A program made the position numbers and the translations under genes. This document shows, piece by piece, positions 1-7,328 of a DNA stretch of 17,671 bases. Source of the stretch: Bacillota bacterium (lineage in GTDB: Bacteria; Bacillota; Negativicutes; Sporomusales; Sporomusaceae); assembly GCA_023388195.1 (NCBI GenBank), contig JAEWGR010000050.1, positions 1-17,671 of the forward strand. The letters run 5' to 3'. Numbering within the stretch: position 1 is the stretch's first letter; each line of letters begins with the position of its first letter. The notes beneath the pieces were generated by a model. That model was not told the DNA's origin, did not search any database, and was given only the letters and a program-made list of their open reading frames with translations.

Positions 1-1
1 G

Positions 2-1807
2 CTTAAGACCGTATTGAGTGAAATCTCCAAGTCAGAAGGTAAAATCATATTGTTCATTGATGAGCTGCACACCGTAGTTGGCGCCGGAGCTGCTGAAGGA
101 GCCATGGATGCCGGCAATATTCTCAAACCCATGCTGGCCAGGGGCGAGCTCCGCTGCATCGGTGCAACCACGCTGAATGAATACCGCAAACACATTGAAA
201 AAGACACGGCTCTGGAACGCCGCTTCCAGCCAATAATGGTAAATCAGCCTAACGTTGAGGATACCATTTCCATCCTCCGGGGTTTACGGGAGCGTTACGA
301 GGTTCACCATGGCGTAAAAATAAGGGACGCAGCGCTTGTTGCCGCCGCCGTTCTGTCCGACCGGTATATTTCGGACCGCTTTTTGCCGGATAAGGCTATT
401 GACCTGATTGATGAATCGGCTGCCAAACTGCGTACCGAAATCGATTCCATGCCAACTGAGCTGGATGAAAACTTGCGTCGTGTTATGCAGCTGGAAATTG
501 AAGAACAGGCACTGAAAAAAGAAACAGACCCTTCCTCCAAAGACAAGCTGGAGCGCATTGGTCAGGAGCTATCGGTCCTCAAAGAACAGGCAGATGCTCT
601 AAAAGCGCAATGGCAACTGGAAAAGCAGGCCATTGTCCGGCTTAGAGACGTAAAGGAAGAGCTGGAAACGGTCCGCACCCAGATGGAAGCTGCTGAACGG
701 GCCTATGATTTGAATCGCCTGGCTGAGCTTAAGTATGGACGGCTGCCAGAACTTGAAAAGAAACTCACAACCGAAGAGGAACATCTCAGCCATAGCCGTT
801 CCCATAAAACCATGCTCAAGGAAGAGGTTGATGAGGATGATATCGCCAAGGTGGTCAGTCGCTGGACAGGTGTGCCTGTAACCAAACTAATGACCGGCGA
901 ACGGGAAAAACTGATCAATCTCGAAGATATTCTCCACCAGCGGGTCGTCGGTCAGGAAACGGCTGTAACAGCCATCAGTGAAGCAATCATCAGAGCCCGG
1001 GCCGGTATCAAAGATCCGAGCCGGCCAATCGGCTCCTTCATCTTTCTGGGTCCGACCGGGGTCGGCAAGACCGAATTGGCTAAAACCCTGGCCGAGGTGC
1101 TGTTTGACGATGAACGCAGCATGATCCGTCTTGACATGAGTGAATATATGGAAAAACATGCTGTCGCCCGTCTGATCGGAGCCCCGCCCGGTTATATCGG
1201 CCACGATGAGGGAGGACAACTGACAGAGGCTGTTCGCCGCCGCCCTTACAGCGTCCTGCTGCTCGACGAAATTGAAAAAGCCCATCCTGACGTGTTTAAC
1301 GTCCTGCTGCAGATTCTGGATGATGGCCGTCTGACTGACAGCAAAGGCCGTACTGTTGATTTTAAAAATACGGTTATCATTATGACCTCCAATATCGGTT
1401 CTCATGAAATTCTGAACAGCGATTTTACCGTCGCCAAAGACCGGGTACTGGATTTAATGAAACACAATTTCCGGCCAGAGTTCTTAAACCGCATTGATGA
1501 CATCATCATCTTTAATGCCCTTACAGCCGGCCAGGTCGGCGCCATTGCCGCAATTATGCTTGAAACCCTCAACAAGCGCTTGCAGAAGCAACTGAACATT
1601 ACTTTGACCTGGGATAACAGCGCCCTGGAACTATTGTCAAAAGAGGGCTATGACCCGCAATACGGGGCCAGACCCCTGAAACGTTTACTCAGTCGCCTGG
1701 TTGAGACCGAATTGAGCAAAATGATCATTAAAGGCGAAGTGCCAGAGGGCAGCAAAGTACAATTACGCGCCCCCGCCGGCAAAATAGCCATTGAGCGTAT
1801 TGGCTGA
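2..1807 (+). CDS. clpB: ATP-dependent disaggregase ClpB (5' end outside window)
   Basis: Hsp100 AAA+ chaperone that works with DnaK/DnaJ to pull proteins out of aggregates in the cytoplasm. About 601 residues are visible; full-length ClpB is usually about 860, so roughly 260 N-terminal residues (N-domain and NBD1 Walker A) lie before the window. Visible in order: NBD1 Walker B (FIDELHTVVGAG) and the arginine-finger region (LERRF), the long charged coiled-coil middle domain (about bases 430-850), NBD2 Walker A (GPTGVGKTE), NBD2 Walker B (LLLDEIEKAHPDV), sensor 1 (TSNIGS) and sensor 2 (GARPLKR). The middle domain and the QYGARPLKR ending fit ClpB; ClpC has a much shorter middle domain. The frame is open at the left edge, so no start is assigned. 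It is followed by a strong terminator and appears to end its transcription unit. Confidence 0.97.
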   Translation, partial: LKTVLSEISKSEGKIILFIDELHTVVGAGAAEGAMDAGNILKPMLARGELRCIGATTLNEYRKHIEKDTALERRFQPIMVNQPNVEDTISILRGLRERYEVHHGVKIRDAALVAAAVLSDRYISDRFLPDKAIDLIDESAAKLRTEIDSMPTELDENLRRVMQLEIEEQALKKETDPSSKDKLERIGQELSVLKEQADALKAQWQLEKQAIVRLRDVKEELETVRTQMEAAERAYDLNRLAELKYGRLPELEKKLTTEEEHLSHSRSHKTMLKEEVDEDDIAKVVSRWTGVPVTKLMTGEREKLINLEDILHQRVVGQETAVTAISEAIIRARAGIKDPSRPIGSFIFLGPTGVGKTELAKTLAEVLFDDERSMIRLDMSEYMEKHAVARLIGAPPGYIGHDEGGQLTEAVRRRPYSVLLLDEIEKAHPDVFNVLLQILDDGRLTDSKGRTVDFKNTVIIMTSNIGSHEILNSDFTVAKDRVLDLMKHNFRPEFLNRIDDIIIFNALTAGQVGAIAAIMLETLNKRLQKQLNITLTWDNSALELLSKEGYDPQYGARPLKRLLSRLVETELSKMIIKGEVPEGSKVQLRAPAGKIAIERIG

Positions 1808-1840
1808 CCCATATATTGCCTATACCTGCTAGGGCCACTA

Positions 1841-1868
1841 AAAATCCCCGCTTGTCGGGGATTTTTTT
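1841..1868 (+). terminator. Rho-independent terminator of clpB
   Basis: A perfect 10-bp stem (1841-1850 with 1856-1865), with a 5-nt loop and a GC-rich CCCCG/CGGGG core, runs into a seven-T tract. It lies 33 bases after the clpB stop codon. Confidence 0.93.
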
Positions 1869-1906
1869 CTAGGACCTCGGCACTATTACCTATGACTTAA
1901 GACCGA

Positions 1907-1935
1907 TTGCAATCCGCTGGCATCAACCTTATACT
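1907..1935 (+). promoter_or_regulatory. Predicted sigma-A promoter for the HD-GYP gene
   Basis: TTGCAA (1907-1912, 4/6 match to the -35 consensus), a 17-bp spacer, then TATACT (1930-1935, 5/6 match to the -10). It falls after the clpB terminator and implies an untranslated leader of about 140 nt. The rest of 1869-2081 shows no gene and no convincing riboswitch. Confidence 0.5.
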
Positions 1936-2081
1936 TATATTGCCATTACCTATTGTTCTTCTCTAAAATTTTCCAGGAAACTGCAAATAAAGCCGCCTTA
2001 GCCAGAGATGAGACTGCCGGCAGAGCTTTTGCAATTGGATTTCATTTTTCATATAAGTTTATTTAAAAGGGGGTTGGGAGT

Positions 2082-3167
2082 ATGTCAACAAGGATGATCA
2101 GCGTCAATGAGTTAGTTTCCGGAATGGTTATCGGTGAGCCGGTCCTGTCTGCCAGCGGCAAGACTTTATTGGGGAAAGAAATTGTTGTCAGCCCCCGTAT
2201 TATCTCCTTGCTGCTCATGTGGGATGTACACAGCATTATTATCATGGATGAAACTGCCGGCCAAGAAACGGAAAGCCCGCAGGAGCCGCCTGCATCGGCT
2301 GCCCAAACCCAGCCGAGCAGTTTGGCCGAAAACTTTAATACTTTTTTTAAAGAGTATGACAGTGTAATGACCACAGCTGCCCATTCTTTTGATTTTATTA
2401 GAAACAATAATCAGATTCCCGTACAGGAACTGAAGGATACCTCCTTTAGCATCTATTCAGCCGTACTTTCCACCGGGCCGGCAATTATGGATTATCTGCT
2501 GGTCAGCGACTACAATCTGGCCGACAAAGTAGCCCGGCATTCGGTTATGGTGGCTTTTATCAGCAGCATTATCGGCCGGAAGCTGAGGATGACAGATGAC
2601 CAAATTCATGTTTTAATTCTGGCTGCCCTATTGCATGATGTAGGGAAACTGGTCATTGCCAAAGAGGCCGATGCACACCCGAACTCACATATCATAAATG
2701 GCGGTAAACTGCTCCAGCATGTACCCGCGATCCCCCAGGAAGTCATGATGAGCATTCTGCAGCATCATGAATACATGGACGGCAGTGGCCGCCCGTTAGG
2801 ATCAACCGGTGATAAAATCCACCTTTACGCCAGAATCATTGCCGTTGCTGATTTCTTTCACCAGCAGGCTTATACCGGCGAGTATTCCAATCCGTTCCCG
2901 GTTCTGGAATCCATGGCCAAGGAAATGTTCGGCAAACTGGATCAGGGTGTGTGCCAGCCCTTTATCCGCCATATTCGCGACTGCCTGATAAACTCGCCAG
3001 TACTCTTAAGCGACGAGAGCACAGGGCAGGTTATTTTCTTTAATGCCAACAAACTTGACCGGCCGGTTATCAGAACAGATAATGGCACAATTATTGATTT
3101 GGCCGCCAGCCAGAATATTGCTATTAAACGTCTGGTTAACCAAGAATATTTAGCAAATGCCAATTAG
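2082..3167 (+). CDS. HD-GYP-type phosphohydrolase domain protein
   Basis: A 361-residue protein likely to hydrolyse a signalling nucleotide; HD-GYP proteins typically degrade cyclic di-GMP with a bi- or trinuclear metal site. The N-terminal part (about 1-60) starts with a short segment like the DUF3391-type leader of some HD-GYP proteins. A proline/alanine-rich linker follows (about 62-80), and the catalytic domain covers about 145-300. Seen: H185-D186 with K189 (HDVGK), H228-H229-E and a D233-GSG-R-P loop, then D257 (AVAD). The loop reads GRP where the family name motif is GYP, so the tyrosine is replaced by arginine. No membrane segment or receiver domain is evident. The ATG is preceded at good spacing by a G-rich ribosome site (AAGGGGGTTGGGAG). 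It is monocistronic, convergent with the paaK operon. Substrate specificity cannot be told from sequence. Confidence 0.85.
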   Translation: MSTRMISVNELVSGMVIGEPVLSASGKTLLGKEIVVSPRIISLLLMWDVHSIIIMDETAGQETESPQEPPASAAQTQPSSLAENFNTFFKEYDSVMTTAAHSFDFIRNNNQIPVQELKDTSFSIYSAVLSTGPAIMDYLLVSDYNLADKVARHSVMVAFISSIIGRKLRMTDDQIHVLILAALLHDVGKLVIAKEADAHPNSHIINGGKLLQHVPAIPQEVMMSILQHHEYMDGSGRPLGSTGDKIHLYARIIAVADFFHQQAYTGEYSNPFPVLESMAKEMFGKLDQGVCQPFIRHIRDCLINSPVLLSDESTGQVIFFNANKLDRPVIRTDNGTIIDLAASQNIAIKRLVNQEYLANAN

Positions 3168-3196
3168 TATACTATAATTTCAATAGCTACGTTAAT

Positions 3197-3237
3197 AACA
3201 GGTATGTTCTGATTCAATCATTCAGAACATACCTGTT
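3197..3237. terminator. Shared terminator hairpin between convergent genes
   Basis: A perfect 16-bp inverted repeat (3197-3212 with 3222-3237) with a 9-nt loop sits in the 73-base gap between the HD-GYP gene and the end of paaK. The T-tract is not immediate on either strand (TGCTTATGCTTTTTTT follows on the plus strand), so efficiency is uncertain. The position argues for use in both directions. Confidence 0.7.
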
Positions 3238-3240
3238 TGC

Positions 3241-4548
3241 TTATGCTTTTTTTCTGTTATCCACCACACGTTTGGCTTTACCCTCGCTGCGCTCAATAGT
3301 GTGCGGCAATACCAGCCGAACGATGGATTTAATATTCAGCACCGCTTTTAACTGGTTTTGAATTGTCTTTTCCAGGTTACGCATCCCGTCATCACCTAAC
3401 TCCGCATAACCAACTTCCGTCGGTTCCACCAGTACAGTCAGTTCGTCCAGATTATTCTTCCGCTCAATAATCAATTGATAATGGGGAGCAGTGGCTCCCA
3501 TTTCCAGCAAAACACTCTCGATTTGAGACGGAAAAACATTAACCCCGCGAATAATCAGCATATCATCACTGCGGCCGGTAACCCGCTGCATAGTCACACC
3601 GGTTCGGCCGCAGGCACACACTGTGCGGCTGAGGGCAGTAAGGTCACGGGTGCGGTACCGCAGCATCGGCATACCTTCTTTAGTTAAGGTGGTAATTACC
3701 AGTTCTCCCACCTGGCCGTCAGGGACGGGTGCGGCAGTAACGGGGTCAATTATTTCCGGGTAAAACAGATCTTCATGCAGATGAAGCCCGGCCTGCAAGC
3801 CGCAGTCGGTGGCCACACCGGGGCCAATAATTTCACTTAACCCATATACATCATAGGTATTGGTACCAAACGCTCTTTCAATCTCCTGCCGCATACCGTC
3901 CGACCAGGCTTCAGCCCCGCAAAATATGGATTGTAAAGCCAGGCTGCGGGGCTCAAGCCCCCGGGCCTGCATCGCCTCCGCCAAATGCAGGGCATAGGAG
4001 GGCGTAACAATAATGGCCGTCACCCCAAAGTCCTGCATCAGCATCGCCTGCCGGACAGGATTACCGGAGGAGGCCGGCACGATGGCGGCACCTACCTGCT
4101 CTGCCGCATAATGCATCCCCAGACCGCCTGTAAACATACCGTAGTTAACAGCAACCTGAAACACCGAATCAGGTCCCAGTCCACCGGCTACCAAAGCTCT
4201 AGCCAATGATTCTGCCCACATAGCAACGTCATTCTGTGTATAAGCAACAGCAGTTGGCCGCCCGGTAGTACCACTTGATGAATGAAACCTTACAACTTGC
4301 TTAAGCGGGACAGCCAGGAGTCCATAAGGATAGTTATCCCGCATGTCCTGTTTAGTCATTAGCGGTAATTTCGTAATATCTGCCAGCGACCTGATGTCGG
4401 ACGGCTTTACGCCCACCGCCTCCATTTTCTGCCGGTAAAAGGAAACATTGCGGTACACTCTGTCCACGAGCTCCTGCAGCCGCCTAAGCTGCAACTGCCG
4501 CATGGCGGCCACAGGCATTGTTTCAATCTCTTGATTCCAGATGGTCAT
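3241..4548 (-). CDS. paaK: Phenylacetate-CoA ligase family (aryl-acetate CoA ligase)
   Basis: AMP-forming acyl-CoA ligase of the PaaK family, 435 residues, the usual length. It would activate an aryl acetate (phenylacetate, indoleacetate or a relative) with ATP and CoA in the cytoplasm. Seen: the P-loop-like SSGTTGRPT (about 91-99), the core YGLSEIIGPG, YRTRDL, and the hinge/C-terminal GRSDDMLIIRGVNVFPSQIE typical of this family. The C-terminal subdomain follows to residue 435. Its ATG overlaps the TGA of the upstream TrpP-like gene by four bases (ATGA), which implies translational coupling and one mRNA under a tryptophan T-box. That context suggests indoleacetate as the natural substrate, but this is inference; sequence alone does not separate phenylacetate from indoleacetate ligases. 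Confidence 0.9.
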   Translation of the reverse strand: MTIWNQEIETMPVAAMRQLQLRRLQELVDRVYRNVSFYRQKMEAVGVKPSDIRSLADITKLPLMTKQDMRDNYPYGLLAVPLKQVVRFHSSSGTTGRPTAVAYTQNDVAMWAESLARALVAGGLGPDSVFQVAVNYGMFTGGLGMHYAAEQVGAAIVPASSGNPVRQAMLMQDFGVTAIIVTPSYALHLAEAMQARGLEPRSLALQSIFCGAEAWSDGMRQEIERAFGTNTYDVYGLSEIIGPGVATDCGLQAGLHLHEDLFYPEIIDPVTAAPVPDGQVGELVITTLTKEGMPMLRYRTRDLTALSRTVCACGRTGVTMQRVTGRSDDMLIIRGVNVFPSQIESVLLEMGATAPHYQLIIERKNNLDELTVLVEPTEVGYAELGDDGMRNLEKTIQNQLKAVLNIKSIVRLVLPHTIERSEGKAKRVVDNRKKA

Positions 4549-5135
4549 TTGCCGCTCCCCTCCGTTTGCTTGGTTTTGTCAGCCATTCCGCCCAGCAAGG
4601 AAGCCACCGGGTAGTAGAGCGCCTGCGCAATAACCGTGTTGGCTGCCGCCACGGTTAGAACAACCGGCAGCATCCCATAGAGATAAACTTGCAAGGGCAA
4701 ATCCAGAATAAATTTGGCCAGAGTAATGAAAGTCAAGCCGCTGGCCAGGGTTCCGCAGACGGTTCCCAAAGCCGGCCGTAAATCCAGCCGTCCCGCTTTC
4801 ATATTAAGCGGCAGACTGACGATACAGGTACAAACCAGGGCGCCAACCGGCTCACTGATTAAATTGCCATACGGAAAAGCTGATTTTGACGTAGCCAGAC
4901 ACAACGCACCGGCCACCAGCCCAATGCTCATAGCCCGCCCCCAAGAGGGCCTGAACAACACAATCGCCAGACAATACATGGCAATAATCCAGTTAGGAGA
5001 AACCCCGGCAATACTAGGGCTCACCAGCCTGAGTATCCCCCCAATAGCCAGCAGCATTGCCGTTACGGCCGCCCACCGGAATTGCCCTTCCCGTCCTGTT
5101 GTAACCGTAATCATTTCCGTCTGTTTGTTTTCCAT
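4545..5135 (-). CDS. trpP: TrpP-like tryptophan transporter
   Basis: A 196-residue integral membrane protein with about five hydrophobic segments. It resembles TrpP/YhaG, the small tryptophan importer of Bacillota: a conserved region SPNWIIAMYCLAIVLFRP, then the G-A-L-x-x-A-T-x-K-S-x-F-P-x-G-N block, and a final helix containing NTVIAQALYYPV. Family assignment rests on this pattern and on the T-box upstream. The ribosome site AGGAGG (complement of 5146-5151) could serve GTG (5141), TTG (5138) or ATG (5135); ATG at a 10-nt spacing is chosen, GTG would add two residues. The stop codon overlaps the paaK start, so both are made from one transcript. It should be induced when uncharged tRNA-Trp accumulates. 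Confidence 0.78.
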   Translation of the reverse strand: MENKQTEMITVTTGREGQFRWAAVTAMLLAIGGILRLVSPSIAGVSPNWIIAMYCLAIVLFRPSWGRAMSIGLVAGALCLATSKSAFPYGNLISEPVGALVCTCIVSLPLNMKAGRLDLRPALGTVCGTLASGLTFITLAKFILDLPLQVYLYGMLPVVLTVAAANTVIAQALYYPVASLLGGMADKTKQTEGSGK

Positions 5136-5162
5136 CAACACCTATCCTCCTCGTAAGAAATA

Positions 5163-5211
5163 TAAAACCCCGTCCCTTTGCGCATGTGTCAACATGAGCA
5201 AAGGGACGGGG
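5163..5211 (-). terminator. T-box regulated terminator
   Basis: A perfect 14-bp GC-rich stem (5168-5181 with 5198-5211) is followed on the minus strand by TTTTATA. It directly follows the T-box sequence, so it is the terminator that uncharged tRNA-Trp would suppress. Confidence 0.95.
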
Positions 5212-5445
5212 AATAACCCGCGGTGCCACCCTCATTAGCCATGACAAGCATGGCCCGGCTTACTAAGTACAGGATGAGAATCCGATACCCGCTTCCTGGT
5301 AACGGCGGAAGAATCCCGGCAGCGCCTACCCCGCCATGCGGCTCAGGCTGTATCTCTCAGGCCCATTCAACATACCGGACGGCGCCAAACTCTCACTGAC
5401 ATTGGCTCGCTGCAGCTTCCTGTATATGTTTACTATTCCTGGTCA
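5163..5445 (-). promoter_or_regulatory. T-box leader, tryptophan-specific (TGG specifier)
   Basis: The minus strand carries the canonical T-box sequence AGGGTGGCACCGCG (complement of 5219-5232), followed by the intrinsic terminator. Upstream lies a Stem I-like region with GAGCCAA...TTGGC pairing and, on its 3' side, GAATGGGCC. TGG there (complement of 5363-5365) is the best specifier codon. The UGGC antiterminator bulge (complement of 5225-5228) would pair with a tRNA ending GCCA, matching the G discriminator of tRNA-Trp. Overlapping GGC (Gly) or GCC (Ala) codons would call for UGGA or UGGU. The downstream gene is a tryptophan importer, which agrees. The 5' limit is approximate. Confidence 0.93.
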
Positions 5446-5476
5446 TAGATGTTATTTTTTTCAGTATTTTGTATAT

Positions 5477-5506
5477 AGCATACCAAGGGACAGATACAAA
5501 TGTCAA
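5477..5506 (-). promoter_or_regulatory. Predicted sigma-A promoter of the T-box operon
   Basis: On the minus strand, a perfect TTGACA -35 (complement of 5501-5506), an 18-bp spacer and TATGCT (complement of 5477-5482). It lies about 25-40 bases ahead of the first T-box leader structures. Confidence 0.6.
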
Positions 5507-5569
5507 TAAGGAAAATCGTGCCGGGATTATTTTTAAAAACGAACTTCTTTCTAGCTTGTTAACACCGCA

Positions 5570-5589
5570 GCGGTGAGAAGATTCACCGC
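5570..5589 (-). terminator. Possible weak terminator after the VWA gene
   Basis: The 7-bp stem GCGGTGA/TCACCGC (5570-5576 with 5583-5589) can be extended with one mismatch. It lies about 90 bases past the VWA stop codon on the minus strand. No T-tract follows directly, so the call is tentative. The remainder of 5507-5675 holds no gene that I can support. Confidence 0.3.
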
Positions 5590-5645
5590 CGCAGCATCGG
5601 CAATACTGCCGCCACTTACTTAGCGGCACCGGAGCCTATATTCCA

Positions 5646-5664
5646 AATATTTCCGGGAAATATT
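5646..5664. repeat. 9-bp perfect dyad next to the VWA stop
   Basis: AATATTTCC and its reverse complement GGAAATATT are separated by one base, ending 11 bases before the VWA stop codon. The one-base centre argues against an RNA hairpin and for a protein-binding dyad or chance. Confidence 0.4.
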
Positions 5665-5675
5665 CAATATTGAGG

Positions 5676-7328
5676 TTATGACCTAAGCTGATTTTCAAAC
5701 TCAGTGAACCGATATAATACACCGTCGGCCGCAGCCGTCAACTTTTTAAGAAAGCCGTCATCAATATCCAGCCCAATGCATAAGAAATTGGCCTGTGACT
5801 GTTTGATCTCATTAGCAGCAGCCAGCGCCTCAATCAGCGGATTGGCTGTTTCCTCATAAATACGGCTGGGTACCCCGTCAGTAATAAGCACCAGCAGCGG
5901 CCTCTCAAGCTGCTTTTCCTGGAAGTAAGCCAAGGAGTACCGCAGCCCCAGGGCCAACGGTGTGGCTCCATACGGAGTAATGGATTCAAAAGCCTTCCAT
6001 ACCGCCTGCCGGCTGGGAGTAAACGGTGTAAGTACTTCAGCCCGGTTATCCTGAAAGGTAACCACACAAACCCGGCTGCACCCGCCCCGAAGGATTTCTT
6101 CAGCCAGGCAGCGGGCTGCTGTCAGTCTCGATCCGGCCATACTGGCACTGCTGTCGATCAACAGGCAGACATCATAACTAAAGGAGGGACGGCGGATCGC
6201 AAATCGCAGATCAGCAGGCCGAATTCGCAGCCGGCTGCCGCTTTGCTCCGCAAAGTGGCAGGCAGCGGCGGTGACGGTAGCCGCAACATCAAGGGCAATT
6301 GCCCGCGAGCAGTCAACCCCGGAAATTAATTCTCCGGCAAAATGCCGGTTGCGCTGGGTACTGCTGCATATCGCAGCTCCCTGCCGGCTCCGGGAGCCAT
6401 GAATAGCCTGCTTTATACTATCTGACAGACCAGCTGGGTAAAGGCTGCTTTGCAGTGTTACCTGGGCCATTACATCCTCATGATAACTCGTAAAATCCGG
6501 ACCATTCTCCTTACTATCAACAAGCGTCTGGCTCTGGCAGACCCCTGATACTTCTTTATTCCCATCTGCGCTGCCCGGTTTTCCCTGTCGACCGCCTGCT
6601 CCCGCTTGCTTGCTGTTAATAGTCTCCTTGCTCCCCGGACTGCGCCGTTGCGTTTCTTTACTCTGGGCGGTCAGCTGCGAGTCGGTCTGAGCGGTATAAG
6701 GACTAAGGTCAGCTTGCGTATCTGCTGAATAAATACAACTAATTTGCTCATTGCACCTCAATTCACAGCCGCAAGTCAGAATCGCGGTTTCGATGGCAGC
6801 AACGATAAAAAATAGACAACATATATGATCATAAGGCAGCTGGAGGGCAAGGTGGACATGATTTTCGTGAACCCGGCACAGAGATTCCTTTTGCCCGCCG
6901 GTGAGCGCCCCGGTTATCCGCCCCCCGCCTGCAGCAGTCTGAATATCAATTAAATCCGGGTTGACGAAGCCGCCATGCCCTAATGCCGCCTCCGTACCTG
7001 GCAGCTTATGATAAAAGTCAACCGCCTGGCAGACATACCTGGCTGCCAGGACATGATCGATACTGCCGCACTGATGGAAAACATCCAGATGGCAAATGGT
7101 GCCGCTGTCCTGACGCTGATAGAATACCTGGCCGGCATCGGCATCCACCATGACCTGCACATGTTCCGGGCTGTGGGAATTAAAGGCATGAACCTTTGTG
7201 CTGAGAACAGCACATTGCCCGAGCCGCACCCCCTCGCCGGCCGCCAGCGCCTGGATAATAACATGCCCCGGTCCGGTCAGCCGTTCTAAATCCATACTGG
7301 CGAGAGTAGCTTCTAATCCCTCAGCCAT
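5676..7328 (-). CDS. VWA-domain (ChlD-like) protein
   Basis: A 550-residue protein encoded directly behind a ChlI-like ATPase; the pair resembles the I and D motor subunits of magnesium/cobalt chelatases. The C-terminal third is a von Willebrand A domain with a complete metal-ion-dependent adhesion site: DSSAS (about 392-396), a threonine in YGATP (about 456) and the TDG aspartate (about 484). A polar, low-complexity Q/S/K/G-rich linker lies around 200-280, as in D subunits. Residues about 1-200 are not a ChlD AAA domain and I do not recognise them; they are rich in Cys and His (for example CHLDVFHQC about 79-87, and CGCELRC about 186-192). The ATG overlaps the end of the ATPase gene by eight bases and has GGGAGA upstream. 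The target is unknown; a metal chelatase or MoxR-like complex remodelling role is possible. Confidence 0.8.
   Translation of the reverse strand: MAEGLEATLASMDLERLTGPGHVIIQALAAGEGVRLGQCAVLSTKVHAFNSHSPEHVQVMVDADAGQVFYQRQDSGTICHLDVFHQCGSIDHVLAARYVCQAVDFYHKLPGTEAALGHGGFVNPDLIDIQTAAGGGRITGALTGGQKESLCRVHENHVHLALQLPYDHICCLFFIVAAIETAILTCGCELRCNEQISCIYSADTQADLSPYTAQTDSQLTAQSKETQRRSPGSKETINSKQAGAGGRQGKPGSADGNKEVSGVCQSQTLVDSKENGPDFTSYHEDVMAQVTLQSSLYPAGLSDSIKQAIHGSRSRQGAAICSSTQRNRHFAGELISGVDCSRAIALDVAATVTAAACHFAEQSGSRLRIRPADLRFAIRRPSFSYDVCLLIDSSASMAGSRLTAARCLAEEILRGGCSRVCVVTFQDNRAEVLTPFTPSRQAVWKAFESITPYGATPLALGLRYSLAYFQEKQLERPLLVLITDGVPSRIYEETANPLIEALAAANEIKQSQANFLCIGLDIDDGFLKKLTAAADGVLYRFTEFENQLRS

Noticed and set aside
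887..1405. 172-codon open frame antisense to clpB
   Set aside because: Lies wholly inside a strongly conserved clpB region, has no ribosome site, and shows no recognisable protein pattern.
4714..5238. 174-codon open frame antisense to trpP and its leader
   Set aside because: Covers the T-box terminator and the opposite strand of a clear membrane protein gene; composition is that of a shadow frame.
5393..5629. 78-codon minus-strand frame upstream of the T-box leader
   Set aside because: Overlaps the promoter and leader of the T-box operon, no ribosome site, no family resemblance.
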